Positions 43,560 through 53,472 are shown, counted from the stretch's first letter. The stretch: DNA of 64,000 nt from PLOWO2-12-38-17 sp963709355 (GCA_963709355.1 CAVPVY010000005.1:806001-870000); one strand, 5' to 3'. The notes: a model not told the origin generated them from the sequence alone. Made by a program: numbers and translations.

Positions 43560-45038
43560 CTATCCAAGGAAGCTCCTTAATTTTCCTGCAGCAATTATGT
43601 TTTCTCTTATGGTTTCCTCTTTTTTAGAAAGAAATGCATTGATAATTTGTGATGTGTATTCGCTGTGCAGTAGATTTTCTGTGTATTTTATCAAACTCAG
43701 CGCTTTCTCAATATCCATTGCAATCTTTGGAGATATCAGCTTTTTGACGTCGCTGTTGTAATAAGTAGCCGCTGAAGAGATGTCGTCGAGAAAGGAAGGA
43801 TAAGCGGTTCTCAGGAATGCGAGGTCTTTTTCTGTGAGATAGTGCAACCCAAGCAGTTCGGGAGGCATGCCAATTGAATACAGCGACGCGCAGAAAGAGA
43901 TGACCCTTGGCAAAGAGACGCCTTCAACGCTCCTCGAATAGCCGTAAAGGCCTATATGTAATTTACGCATCCTGCGGCGCGGGACAAACATGGCGATTTC
44001 GTTTATCAAGGGCGCAAGCTCCTTTATCTGCTCCCTGTATGCCGATGCCAGACGTTCAGTGATTTCCAGCGCAATTTCCTCGTTTATGGGAATGGGCACT
44101 GTTCTTTTGTGACTGTTGATTTTCTCAATAGCGTTTCTTGCCAACCCTTCATCGTAATCGTATTTGAATGCAGATTGTATGGTGAATGTCTGTACGCTTG
44201 GAAATTCCCTGAGACAATCGTCCACATTTAACGGCGTAAGATTGCCCCTGAAGAGGTTAGACCCCAGACCAAGGATGGGGTATATAGGGATCTTGAGTCT
44301 TTCCTGCAGTGTATGCAGTCTCTGTAATGCGATTTTTACTACCAGTATTGCCGGCAGCAAGCCGTAATTTAAAGCCGGATCTGAACGTCCAATAAATACC
44401 CTTTGATATGGAAACGGCTTATCTTTTAGATAGTTCTGTATAATAATATCCGCAGAGAGCATGTAAGGGATGTCTTCAAAAAGTGGAATGATTTCAAGTG
44501 TTTCCGGATTGAATTCACCAATCCACTCCCTTATTGTCAAATTATCGCTTTCAAAGCATCTCCTGTGCTGTTTTCCTACCACAAAGTTGCGATAGTAGTG
44601 ATACACGCGGTTAATTAACTCGGTATTGGTGGTCATGGGGAGAATAACCTCGAAGATGGGTGGGAAGTTGTCCTTTTCTCCATAAAACAGGGCGGCTGTA
44701 TCATAAGAGCGCGGGGCACTTTCAAGGGTTTCAAGGAGTATCTTCGCCTCACTTTTTTCTATTGTTGGATTGGGTACTCTGAGTGTGATGTAGTGATCCT
44801 TGCCTATTCTGCGGTTTTTAAAGAAATTGTCGTAACGTGTGAGCAGTTTTTTGACGACGAACTCATCCACCTCTTTCCCTTCGCAATCCCACATCTGTTC
44901 GTCGCAGCGCAGGTGTGAAAATACGTAATAAGCCTCTTTTATTTCGTCTTCACCGCTAAAAGAAGTTCCTTCTGTGAAGAACGGCATGGTTACATTATCT
45001 GGATGTTGCGTGCTCATTGTCTTGGGTATTTTTCTCAT
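43560..45038 (-). CDS. ppcA: Phosphoenolpyruvate carboxylase, archaeal type
   Basis: 492 residues, far shorter than the roughly 900-residue bacterial enzyme. IPKTMSTQHPDNVTMPFF at the N-terminus, SSG-like TFIQSAFKYD, GSNLFRGNLTPLN and FIGRSDPALNYG are archaeal-type PEPC motifs, and MRKLHIGLYGYSR is the conserved catalytic region. It carboxylates PEP to oxaloacetate, the anaplerotic entry to the TCA cycle. It stands alone between two intergenic regions of about 190 and 540 bases. Confidence 0.9.
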   Translation of the reverse strand: MRKIPKTMSTQHPDNVTMPFFTEGTSFSGEDEIKEAYYVFSHLRCDEQMWDCEGKEVDEFVVKKLLTRYDNFFKNRRIGKDHYITLRVPNPTIEKSEAKILLETLESAPRSYDTAALFYGEKDNFPPIFEVILPMTTNTELINRVYHYYRNFVVGKQHRRCFESDNLTIREWIGEFNPETLEIIPLFEDIPYMLSADIIIQNYLKDKPFPYQRVFIGRSDPALNYGLLPAILVVKIALQRLHTLQERLKIPIYPILGLGSNLFRGNLTPLNVDDCLREFPSVQTFTIQSAFKYDYDEGLARNAIEKINSHKRTVPIPINEEIALEITERLASAYREQIKELAPLINEIAMFVPRRRMRKLHIGLYGYSRSVEGVSLPRVISFCASLYSIGMPPELLGLHYLTEKDLAFLRTAYPSFLDDISSAATYYNSDVKKLISPKIAMDIEKALSLIKYTENLLHSEYTSQIINAFLSKKEETIRENIIAAGKLRSFLG

Positions 45039-45580
45039 TAATTGCCTCTATTGTTCTAAAAGTTATTGGTTACAGATATACCTCATTCATGTGTAGTTGT
45101 TTAATTGTGCGTTTTTTGATTCTACCAGTAAATTGAGGTCATTCAAGGAAAAATAAGAAGATAAGAGCCGTGAGGCTGGAGTAGGAGGAAAGAGACGGGA
45201 GGTAGAAGGTAGCCGGTAATGGGGCAGGATAGCTGACTATTGGTTGCTGGAGGAGACAACCCCAGAACCGCCCTTGATGGGAGGGAGATTGGAGGCATGT
45301 GAGTTAATATCCTGGGAAAAGAATGGACTTCGTCGTGAGTCTTCGGCGTGAACGTTCGACAGGGCTCACGTCGAGGTCTCAGTCGAACGATTAAGGTGTG
45401 TATGTAGATTGAGCAAATTTATTGCTTTTATTATGCATAAATTATTTTTATAATGTTAGTTTATCGAAATATTTGTATCGTGGCTAAGGGGTAACTTCCG
45501 ACGTAAAGATTACGCGTGGTTATACGCACAAATCTGCGTCTTGTAACAAATTTATATTGTAATAAATATGGAGTATATAA
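45039..45580. other. Intergenic region with dispersed repeat
   Basis: No gene is seen in 542 bases. Around 45350-45398 a near-palindrome CGTTCGACAGGGCTCACGTC...CTCAGTCGAACG occurs; its end (CTCAGTCGAACGATT) is the reverse complement of an element in both copies of the 529-bp repeat (near 13515 and 15100). A G-rich purine tract (about 45170-45215) is also present. Confidence 0.5.
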
Positions 45581-47794
45581 ATGTCCAAACAGCAATTAGC
45601 AAGTAATAATGATGAAATGATCTCTCTTATCAACACCGAGCAATATGATAAGCTGGAAGAGGCATGGTTGGGTATTGTAGAGTCTGATAATAAAGACCTC
45701 CCAGCGCTACTTGATGTGGTTGACCAGCTTGCAAGGCGCGAGGAGAGAAAACGCGCCCTTGATTTTCTCAGATTGCTCGTACCCCGTTATAAGCAAAACG
45801 GTTTATATCGTGATGTATTAACAATTCTTAAAAAGATACTTGAGTATAGCCCCAGAGAAAAAGGGCTTGGGGCGGGTATTGCTGAGTGTTTTTTAAATAT
45901 TTATAAGGAGCGCCCATATACAAACAATGTGGTTGAGAAAGCCGGTTTAGAGGAGGCTTCTGATATATACGGGGCGATAAAGAAATTGGAGGGCTTTTTT
46001 TGTTATGATTGCGGGGATTATGTGTATCACAAGAGCTGGGGGGTAGGGGAGGTGGTTTCTATTGATCCCGATAATGAAAAAGTAAATATAAATTTTGAAA
46101 ATAAGTTCAATCACAGCATCTCTATGGACTTTGTTCATGATATATTGCAAAAACTCGATAAGGACGATTTGCTGGTAATGATTTATGCCAGGAAGGATGT
46201 GCTGAATAAGATGGTGGATGATGATCCCGTAGGTTTAATCAAGATGGCATTAAAATATTTTAAAGGGAAAACACTGGTATCAAATATGAAGAAGAGGCTG
46301 ACAGATGGTGTCGTGTCAGCCGAGGCATGGAGTAAATGGTGGTCAAAAACTAAGAAATTGCTTAAGAAGGACATGTATATAAAGTTTACCGATGACGATT
46401 CTACGAAGGCATTGATTGAGCTTCGTTCATCACCTGCCTCGCACCACGATGATATACTAAAAAACATAAATAATACTAAAGATATAAACGAGAAGATAGA
46501 AATTGCAAGGAAGTATGTTTTTGATATAAAAAACATAGAGATATGCAAGGAAACATTTGGTGAAATCAGGGATGCTTTTACAAAAGAGGCAGATAAATTA
46601 AATGAAGCAAATCCTTCCAGGGCGATAGAGTGTCTGTTACTCCTGGCAGAAATGCAGTGTTTACTAAAGGACGATAACGCAGGGTATAAAGAACGTATTG
46701 AGTCAATAATTAACAGAAACGGTAATCTGACTGAGCTGGTTGATAAAATAGACTTGCTGGAATATAAAAAGCAAATCCTGCGCATAATTAAGAAGTTAAA
46801 ATCTGAAAGATGGACAGAAGAATTTGCCCATGTCTTTTTTTCTAACAGTGGCAATCTGTGGGAATTTATAATTAAGGAATTTATTAAGTGGAATGAACGA
46901 AAAGCCCTTGAGGGATTGGCACACAAGGTATTTAATCAATTCAATGCTTATCCGGAACATTATATCTGGTTTTGCAAGAATGCCATGAATCGCCGTAATG
47001 AAGAGCTTTATGAGAATATTGACCATGCAATGATTTTTAAGCGTCTTATAGAACTGCATGATAATATATACTTTAAGATACAGAAGGGGCGCGACGGTAA
47101 TCTGAAAGCCATTATCAATAAAATAGCAAAGCTGCTGGAGGACGGAGGAGTTGATTTTGTAAAAAATATATTAAACGATGCTAACGCAGAGAGTGTTTAT
47201 AACGTTATTTCCAGCAGCAGGGGATTAGAAGATTGGTTTACAATAACTGTTGAAAATGAAATACAGGCGCGCTTCCCCGATATTATTGAGGAGAAGGGAC
47301 CTTTGCCCAAACTTGATGGAAACAAGCTCTACGTTACAAAAGCAGGTTATGAAAAGAGGAAGAAAGAATTTGACCACCTTATGAATGTGGAATTTGGAGA
47401 AAATGCTAGAGATCTTGGTGAGGCAATAAGCCGCGGAGATCTAAGAGAAAATGCAGAATATAAGGCTGCACGCGAAAAACAGGCGATGCTTGTGGAAAAA
47501 GCTGAGCGCATGAAAGCGGAATTGCAGAAGGCTGTTGTAATTGAACCGCATACTGTCAGCGAGGACGAAGTTTCACCCGGCACCAGGGTTACCTTGAGGC
47601 ATCAGGGCGAGACAGAACTTGAAGTCTATACAATACTTGGACCGTGGGATGTTGATGTAGATAATGGCGTTATCTCTTATTTATCGCCCGTTGGGAAGGG
47701 TTTGTTAAACAGGAGTGTTGGCGAGACGGTGACGATTAAACTTCCAGAAGGCGAATCTACATATGAGATAATGAAGATTGAAAAGGCATTGTAA
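45581..47794 (+). CDS. greA: Transcription elongation factor GreA with long N-terminal extension
   Basis: 737 residues. The last 160 are GreA: a coiled coil with the tip residues GDLRENAEYKAARE near 619 (the Asp and Glu that hold the catalytic Mg2+) and a C-terminal FKBP-like domain. The first 570 residues are helical (TPR-like, about 20-110) with a small beta segment near 148-180 (VYHKSWGVGEVVSID), a CarD/Tudor-like look. Chlamydial GreA has, as I recall, a comparable extension, which supports a PVC-group origin. GreA rescues stalled RNA polymerase by transcript cleavage; what the extension adds is unknown. Confidence 0.88.
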   Translation: MSKQQLASNNDEMISLINTEQYDKLEEAWLGIVESDNKDLPALLDVVDQLARREERKRALDFLRLLVPRYKQNGLYRDVLTILKKILEYSPREKGLGAGIAECFLNIYKERPYTNNVVEKAGLEEASDIYGAIKKLEGFFCYDCGDYVYHKSWGVGEVVSIDPDNEKVNINFENKFNHSISMDFVHDILQKLDKDDLLVMIYARKDVLNKMVDDDPVGLIKMALKYFKGKTLVSNMKKRLTDGVVSAEAWSKWWSKTKKLLKKDMYIKFTDDDSTKALIELRSSPASHHDDILKNINNTKDINEKIEIARKYVFDIKNIEICKETFGEIRDAFTKEADKLNEANPSRAIECLLLLAEMQCLLKDDNAGYKERIESIINRNGNLTELVDKIDLLEYKKQILRIIKKLKSERWTEEFAHVFFSNSGNLWEFIIKEFIKWNERKALEGLAHKVFNQFNAYPEHYIWFCKNAMNRRNEELYENIDHAMIFKRLIELHDNIYFKIQKGRDGNLKAIINKIAKLLEDGGVDFVKNILNDANAESVYNVISSSRGLEDWFTITVENEIQARFPDIIEEKGPLPKLDGNKLYVTKAGYEKRKKEFDHLMNVEFGENARDLGEAISRGDLRENAEYKAAREKQAMLVEKAERMKAELQKAVVIEPHTVSEDEVSPGTRVTLRHQGETELEVYTILGPWDVDVDNGVISYLSPVGKGLLNRSVGETVTIKLPEGESTYEIMKIEKAL

Positions 47795-47811
47795 ATTATC
47801 AGGATTTTACT

Positions 47812-48771
47812 ATGACAATAGTTGCGGGTGTGGATGAGGCAGGTTATGGTCCCACGCTTGGACCTATGGTAGTCACCGTAATTGCCTTTGATGTACCGGA
47901 TGGAAAAGCCGACAGCTCTTTGTGGGATTTATTGAGAGATGCTATTGCAGACGACCTTAAGAATAGGAAACAGCGTCTGGCTGTTCGTGATAGTAAAAAA
48001 TTATACAACGCCAAGAAAGGATTAAAACCATTAGAGGAGGCAGTTCTTTCTTTTCTTTGGTTGCGGGATTTGAAAATTACTTCGCTTTACCAGTTGCTGA
48101 TGGGTTTGTCGTGTTTTAATGCCGATGTTATTGCCAATTATCCATGGTATGCAAATAAAGATTACCCGTTGCCTTTAGTTACAAATTTATCCGTCATATT
48201 AAATCATGCGGATTTACTAAAATATGTCATGGATAAGCATGGTGTGCGGTTTTGCTATGCGAACAGTTGTGTCGTGACTGTTGGGGAGTTTAACGAGCAT
48301 GTAAGATCGTCGGGGAACAAGTCTATTGTTTTGTTTAATATTTGCGCAAGGCTTATTTCAGAGCTATGGAACGATTTTAGGGGTGATATAAATTTAATTG
48401 TTGATAAACAGGGCGGTAGGAATAGTTATTCTAGTTTGTTGAGAAATCGGTTATCTCTAACAGATATAAAAGTGCTAAAAGAAAGTAATAAGATTTCAAT
48501 GTATGTAGTAGCTGACAAGGAAAGGAAGATGAAAGTATCCTTTGTAGAAAAAGGAGAAGATATGAGTATGGCAACGGCATTGGCATCTATGTTTAGTAAG
48601 TATGTTCGGGAATTATTCATGCGATTAGAAAATGAATATTGGCTTCAATTTATGCCGGATCTAAAGCCGACTGCAGGCTATTATTCCGATGCACAGCGTT
48701 TCTTATCGCAGATAGCCCATGTTAGGGAAAAAGAGGCAATTCAGGATAATATTTTAATACGTATTAAATAA
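47812..48771 (+). CDS. RNase HII-like protein, divergent
   Basis: 319 residues. GVDEAGYGPTLGPM at residues 6-19 is close to the RNase HII motif GxDEAGRG; further acidic residues are in AVRDSKKLY (about 61) and LIVDKQGGRN (about 197), giving a plausible two-metal active site. The usual Arg of DEAGRG is Tyr here, and the protein is longer than RNase HII (about 200). It may cleave RNA in RNA-DNA hybrids. It lies 17 bases after greA, so both act around transcription or replication conflicts; this is inference. Confidence 0.65.
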   Translation: MTIVAGVDEAGYGPTLGPMVVTVIAFDVPDGKADSSLWDLLRDAIADDLKNRKQRLAVRDSKKLYNAKKGLKPLEEAVLSFLWLRDLKITSLYQLLMGLSCFNADVIANYPWYANKDYPLPLVTNLSVILNHADLLKYVMDKHGVRFCYANSCVVTVGEFNEHVRSSGNKSIVLFNICARLISELWNDFRGDINLIVDKQGGRNSYSSLLRNRLSLTDIKVLKESNKISMYVVADKERKMKVSFVEKGEDMSMATALASMFSKYVRELFMRLENEYWLQFMPDLKPTAGYYSDAQRFLSQIAHVREKEAIQDNILIRIK

Positions 48772-48783
48772 AGGCAATAGTTT

Positions 48784-48920
48784 ACCGCAGAGGCTCAGAG
48801 AACACAGAGAAATCAGGGGCATGAAAAGTTGAAAGGGTGGAAGATTATGTTCTCCACTTCCATTCATTACCGTTTCTCAACTTCAGGTCTTTTCCTCTGC
48901 GTTCTTTGAGCCTCTGCGGT
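48784..48920. repeat. 137-bp MITE-like inverted repeat element
   Basis: ACCGCAGAGGCTC (48784-48796) and GAGCCTCTGCGGT (48908-48920) are perfect inverted ends; the next dozen bases also pair with two mismatches, and an inner pair (AAAAGTTGAAAG / CTTCAGG-like) extends the fold. A related CACAGAGGCACGGAGGACGC element lies in both copies of the 529-bp repeat. It has no coding capacity and ends within the leader of asd, so it is probably a miniature mobile element. Confidence 0.6.
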
Positions 48921-48963
48921 GAGCGGGGCTATTTTTTACGATGAAAGGAGTTTCTTTAAGAAG

Positions 48964-49971
48964 ATGGCTGTAAATGTGGCAGTAGTGGGCGCAACAGGCG
49001 CCGTGGGTGAGGAATTTTTGAGGATATTGGAAAGCAGAAAATTTCCAATTAAGGAACTTAGATTGCTTGCTTCAAAGCGCTCTGCTGGCAAAAAGATTAA
49101 ATTTTGCGGAGTTGATTATGAAGTGCAAGAATTAACAAAGAGTTCATTTCGAGGAATTAAAATAGCCCTCTTTAGCGCTGGCTCGAGTATCAGCAAGGAA
49201 TTTGTGCCGTATGCAATCGAAAGCGGGGCTGTATGTGTTGATAATTCAAGCGCATTCAGGATGGATGATGACGTACCGCTTGTGGTGCCGGAAGTAAACG
49301 CGCAAGAAATTGCCAAACATCAGGGTGTGATTGCAAACCCTAACTGTTCAACCATCCAGATGGTGGTTGCGTTGAAGCCGATTCATGATGTTGCGAGGAT
49401 AAAGAGGATTGTTGTATCAACATATCAGGCGGTGTCCGGCGCAGGCCTTAAGGCTGTTGACGAACTTCAAAAGGAGACTGCCAGTCTGCTTGCCGGTAAG
49501 AAAGATTTTAAGCGAAACTTGTTTCCGCATCAAATTGCATTTAATGTTTTACCTCAAATTCCACAAAGTAATGCATTTTTACCTAATGGATATACGTCTG
49601 AAGAGATGAAGATGGTAAATGAAACCAAAAAAATCATGGGTGATAACAACATCCGTGTAACCGCAACGACCGCGCGAGTACCGGTTGTTTGTGGTCATAG
49701 CGAATCTGTGAATATAGAAACAGAGAAAAAAATTACTGCATCTGAGGTAAAAAAGCTTCTTTCAAAGGCTCCAGGTGTCACGGTGGTGGACGACCCTGCC
49801 AACCAATTATATCCATTAGCCAATATGGCGGCAGGAAGAGATGAAGTCTTTGTAGGTCGTATCCGTGAAGATGAATCCATTGATAATGGAATTAACATGT
49901 GGATCGTGAGCGACAATGTCAGAAAGGGCGCCGCCCTGAACGCCATTCAGATTGCAGAGAAGCTGCTGTGA
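48964..49971 (+). CDS. asd: Aspartate-semialdehyde dehydrogenase
   Basis: 335 residues from the ATG at 48964. An in-frame start at 48919 exists but it falls within the inverted repeat; AAAGGAG at 48945-48951 and MAVNVAVVGATGAVGEEFLRIL favour 48964. The NADP-binding GATGAVGE, the catalytic Cys in NPNCSTIQ near residue 127 and the RVPVVCGHSE segment are Asd signatures. It makes aspartate semialdehyde for lysine, methionine and threonine synthesis. Confidence 0.95.
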   Translation: MAVNVAVVGATGAVGEEFLRILESRKFPIKELRLLASKRSAGKKIKFCGVDYEVQELTKSSFRGIKIALFSAGSSISKEFVPYAIESGAVCVDNSSAFRMDDDVPLVVPEVNAQEIAKHQGVIANPNCSTIQMVVALKPIHDVARIKRIVVSTYQAVSGAGLKAVDELQKETASLLAGKKDFKRNLFPHQIAFNVLPQIPQSNAFLPNGYTSEEMKMVNETKKIMGDNNIRVTATTARVPVVCGHSESVNIETEKKITASEVKKLLSKAPGVTVVDDPANQLYPLANMAAGRDEVFVGRIREDESIDNGINMWIVSDNVRKGAALNAIQIAEKLL

Positions 49972-50299
49972 TGAACAGGGTATGAAAAATATTTGATGTA
50001 GGTGTAACGAATTAAAAATTTCTGTAGATGGCAAGGCAGCATTCAAATTCTCTCCCGGACAGTCTTGTAGGTTTGGTGAAGCACAGCGCACCCAACAAAT
50101 TGGTTTGGACGCCCTGAACCGATTGAACGGCTTTGATGGGTCCGATTCGTTTAACCCATCCTACGCCTTATAAAATAAAACATAAATTACTATTTTTTCT
50201 TTGACGCTACTGGGCATTTATTTCTTATTTTTACCTCTGCTTTGAGAAGTATTTTATGATGATCGATTCCTGGCGTAGGAAGTTTCTCTAACAGCTGGA

Positions 50300-50455
50300 T
50301 TAGCGAGTTGTAGAGATACCTTCTTTTAAAATACAACAGGGGATGCTCAGCCACGATAGTTGGCTTTTCTTAGTCTTTTCTTCAAAGAATCCTGATATAA
50401 TAATTCCGAGGGCATTCGCAATCTTTTCTAAAGATCTTTTGCTATTATATATAAC
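50300..50455 (-). pseudogene. Remnant of an XRE-type HTH regulator (C-terminal part)
   Basis: In frame on the minus strand: SKRSLEKIANALGIIISGFFEEKTKKSQL, followed by a stop at 50302. That is the last helix segment of an XRE/Cro repressor (SLEKIANALGI..SEFF). The N-terminal HTH is missing and a stop lies upstream, so it is a remnant. Confidence 0.35.
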
Positions 50456-50563
50456 TTGTAGTTATATATTTATGGAAAAGCAATTTCCTATAATCTTTTG
50501 CAAGGGACACGCAAGATGGAAAAAAGAACTCCATCAAGAAAACCAATAAATATGCCGTCATCA

Positions 50564-50575
50564 CCCCCCCCCCCC
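50564..50575 (+). repeat. Poly-C tract of 12, possible slippage site
   Basis: A run of 12 C lies 31 bases before the GTG of the GGDEF-EAL gene. An ATG at 50552 precedes it; with 12 C that frame ends soon at TAA, but with 11 or 14 C it becomes continuous with the gene and adds a short Pro-rich start. Slippage could therefore change the N-terminus or translation. A base-calling error in the run is the simpler alternative. Confidence 0.5.
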
Positions 50576-50606
50576 TATAAGTTGCATCCGCACAAACACT
50601 TACGGT

Positions 50607-53453
50607 GTGGCTGCTAAGATGGGGATATTATACTCGTTAAGGGTTAAACTGCTCATATTCGGACTCTGCATTTCACTCATACCTATTGCAATAATAACGA
50701 CGATATCTTACTTCAATGCCAGAAATATCATGAAGCGGCAGGTAATGCAGGATTTGACGGCAATTGCAGATTCCAAAAATGCGTATGTCCAAGAATTTCT
50801 GGAGGTAAAGAAAGGACGCACCATTGACTTCTGCTCTGATGGGTTTATAAGGGACAGCCTTGAGGAGATTAATCGCGAAGTATCTCTCAGGCAAAATAAT
50901 GTTGCTGCCATGAATAGACATCTCTCGACGAATAAGATGCCTCTCGAACCGCATATTGCGGCAATAGAGGTTGTGGACATGGACGGCAAGGTTGAGGCGT
51001 CCACCAATGAAACAACGATTGGAAGAGATGTATCCGACCAGGAGATATACAAAAGGGCCATACGCGCAGATTACAAGAATCCCTACGTTAGGCAACCTTA
51101 CCACTCTACTTGCCTGGATGCAAAGTGTATGGAAGTCTCTGCGCCCATTACCTCAAGAAGCAGCAGTAAAATAATAGGCGTCTTAATCAACCACTACGAC
51201 ACGGCTGTCCTGAATGAGTTCGTAGTCAACCGCGCCGGCATGGGTGCGTCGGGCGAAGTACTGTTAGTTCGGAGAGACGGAGATAATGTTGAGTTCCTGT
51301 CCCCTCGGAGGCATGCGCCTGACGGCACTCGCAACCTGACCGCCCCAATGGATTCCGCTGAGGCCGGGGTCGCAAGGTTGGCATTGGATAGTGGGAGTGG
51401 GGCGTTAATAACCACCGATTACAGAGGTGTAGAGGTGGTGGCCGCTTACCAATACATCCCTTCCATGGATTGGGGGCTGATTGTAAAGAAAGACATATCA
51501 GAGGTCTTTGCGTCAGTTAAGACGTTTAGAATCGTTACGCTGATAGTGTGTGTTGTAACTGCCGCCGTGGTTACCGGTGTGGGGGTTATCTTTGCCACTT
51601 CGATGTCAAGACCTATCAGGAGACTGACGGATGCGAACCTGAGATTTGCAGGGGGAGACCTTAAAGCGCGGACCGAGACAACCCGCCGGGATGAGATAGG
51701 CGACCTGGCAAAGAGCTTCAATGCAATGGCCGGTGAACTTGAGAAAGAAATAACCGGGCGTGATCGGAGAGAGTCGGAACTCCGCAAGATATCTCTTGTC
51801 GTTGAGCAAAGCCCTAACGTGGTTTTGATTACGGACATCCAAGGCACTATTGAATATGTCAACCCCAGGTTCGCCCTGCTAACCGGCTACACCAGAGAAG
51901 AGGCAATTGGAAAGAATCCGTGCATCCTGAACGCCGGCAATACACCGCCCCACCTATACAAACGGTTATGGGATACGATTACCTCAGGCATCGAGTGGCG
52001 GGGAGAATTATGCAACAAGAAGAAGAACGGCGAACTCTACTGGGAGGACACATTTATTACGCCCGTTAAGAACGTTGCGGGTGATATAACCCATTTCATT
52101 TGGATTGCGCAAAACACCACCGAGCGCAGGCAGGCAGAGAAGAGAATCCACCAATTGGCTTATTACGATGTCCTGACCGGCCTGCCCAACAGGGTGCTCT
52201 ATAATGACCGTCTCTCACTGGCGCTGGTCCATGCGAAGCGTACAAAAGAGATACTGGCGGTGCTGTTTCTCGACCTGGACAGGTTTAAGGACGTCAATGA
52301 CACGCTGGGACACGCTATGGGAGACCAGTTGCTGAAGATCGTTGCAGGGAGACTGACGGAGTCTTTGCGTAAAGAAGATTCCGTTACCCGACAGGGAGGC
52401 GACGAATTTACGCTGTTGTTGAGGGGAATTGGCCGGGTGGAGAACGTTGTTGGGATTGCCGAGAAAATCCTTAAAACCATTAAAAAACCATTGATGCTGG
52501 GCAGTCAAGAAGTCAATATCACCGCCAGCATAGGAATTGCCATTTACCCCGCTGACGGCGAAGACGCCGAGGCTCTGTTGAAGAACGCCGATACCGCTAT
52601 GTATCATGCCAAAGGGCAGGGCAGAAATAATTACCAGTTCTTCACCCCCGCCCTCTGTACCAGAACTGTTAAACAACTGGAGATTGAAAGCAGTCTGCAC
52701 CATGCGTTGGAGCACGAGGAATTCATCGTTTACTATCAGCCGGTGGTGGACGTCAAAACCGGCAGAATCGTTAGTTCGGAGGCACTGCTGCGCTGGCAGC
52801 ACCCTGAACATGGGCAGGTCAATCCGGCGGGGTTTATTGGCATAGCGGAGCGCACCGGGATGATCGTGCCCATTGGTGAGTGGGTGCTGCGTACCGCCTG
52901 TGCACAAAACAAGGCATGGCAAGATGCCGGACTTCCGCCTATGCCGGTGGCAGTAAACTTTTCAGCGCACCAGTTCCAGCAGGCAAATCTGGTAGAAATG
53001 GTGGAGTTGGCGCTGAAAGAAACTGGTATGGATCCCAGTTTCCTGGCGATGGAGATTACCGAAAGCGCTGCTATAAAGAACGTAGTGGCTGCTTATAGCA
53101 TGATGGAGAGGTTGAGTGTCATCGGCGTTCGTTTAGTTATTGACGACTTAGGCATGGGCTTTTCTTCTCTGAGCCAACTCAAGATATTACCGATTCACGC
53201 CGTCAAGATAGACAGTTCCTTTATGCAAGACATCGTGACGGACTCGAACAATGTGGTGATTGTAACAGCAATTATATCCATGGCGAAGGGATTAGGACTC
53301 AAGGTAATCGCCGAGGGTGTGGAGACGACAGCACAATTAGAATTCTTGCGATCGCTCGGATGTGGTGAGGCGCAGGGGTATCTGTTCGCCGAACCGATGG
53401 CTTCAGGGGAATTTAAGAAAATGTTGGAGCAGGATAAACGCCTGGGAGTATAA
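50607..53453 (+). CDS. Membrane Cache-HAMP-PAS-GGDEF-EAL protein
   Basis: 948 residues from GTG at 50607; the ATG at 50619 is an alternative. Membrane segment 14-33, Cache-like sensor 40-300, membrane segment 305-330, HAMP 328-382, PAS 391-511, GGDEF 515-680, EAL 695-945. RQGGDEF (near 596) and EALLRW (near 725), DDLGMGFSSL and AEGVET are all intact, so it could both make and degrade cyclic di-GMP. It has the same architecture core as the 1341-residue protein at 5346, with similar PAS domains. It is clearly G+C-richer than its flanks, which suggests separate acquisition. Confidence 0.93.
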   Translation: MAAKMGILYSLRVKLLIFGLCISLIPIAIITTISYFNARNIMKRQVMQDLTAIADSKNAYVQEFLEVKKGRTIDFCSDGFIRDSLEEINREVSLRQNNVAAMNRHLSTNKMPLEPHIAAIEVVDMDGKVEASTNETTIGRDVSDQEIYKRAIRADYKNPYVRQPYHSTCLDAKCMEVSAPITSRSSSKIIGVLINHYDTAVLNEFVVNRAGMGASGEVLLVRRDGDNVEFLSPRRHAPDGTRNLTAPMDSAEAGVARLALDSGSGALITTDYRGVEVVAAYQYIPSMDWGLIVKKDISEVFASVKTFRIVTLIVCVVTAAVVTGVGVIFATSMSRPIRRLTDANLRFAGGDLKARTETTRRDEIGDLAKSFNAMAGELEKEITGRDRRESELRKISLVVEQSPNVVLITDIQGTIEYVNPRFALLTGYTREEAIGKNPCILNAGNTPPHLYKRLWDTITSGIEWRGELCNKKKNGELYWEDTFITPVKNVAGDITHFIWIAQNTTERRQAEKRIHQLAYYDVLTGLPNRVLYNDRLSLALVHAKRTKEILAVLFLDLDRFKDVNDTLGHAMGDQLLKIVAGRLTESLRKEDSVTRQGGDEFTLLLRGIGRVENVVGIAEKILKTIKKPLMLGSQEVNITASIGIAIYPADGEDAEALLKNADTAMYHAKGQGRNNYQFFTPALCTRTVKQLEIESSLHHALEHEEFIVYYQPVVDVKTGRIVSSEALLRWQHPEHGQVNPAGFIGIAERTGMIVPIGEWVLRTACAQNKAWQDAGLPPMPVAVNFSAHQFQQANLVEMVELALKETGMDPSFLAMEITESAAIKNVVAAYSMMERLSVIGVRLVIDDLGMGFSSLSQLKILPIHAVKIDSSFMQDIVTDSNNVVIVTAIISMAKGLGLKVIAEGVETTAQLEFLRSLGCGEAQGYLFAEPMASGEFKKMLEQDKRLGV

Positions 53454-53472
53454 TTAGATTCTTGGAAAAGTG

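Larger units (their letters stand above)
49972..50606. other. Intergenic region with gene remnant and poly-C tract
   Basis: About 635 bases without an intact gene. It holds a dispersed ACCCAAC...GGGT-type repeat near 50085-50160, a reverse-strand HTH remnant at 50300-50455, a palindrome ATATATAACTTGTAGTTATATAT near 50448-50470 and a run of 12 C at 50564-50575 just before the GGDEF-EAL gene. Confidence 0.5.

Noticed and set aside
50343..50549. 68-codon open frame before the GGDEF-EAL gene
   Set aside because: It runs opposite to an XRE remnant and across a palindrome; the protein looks random.
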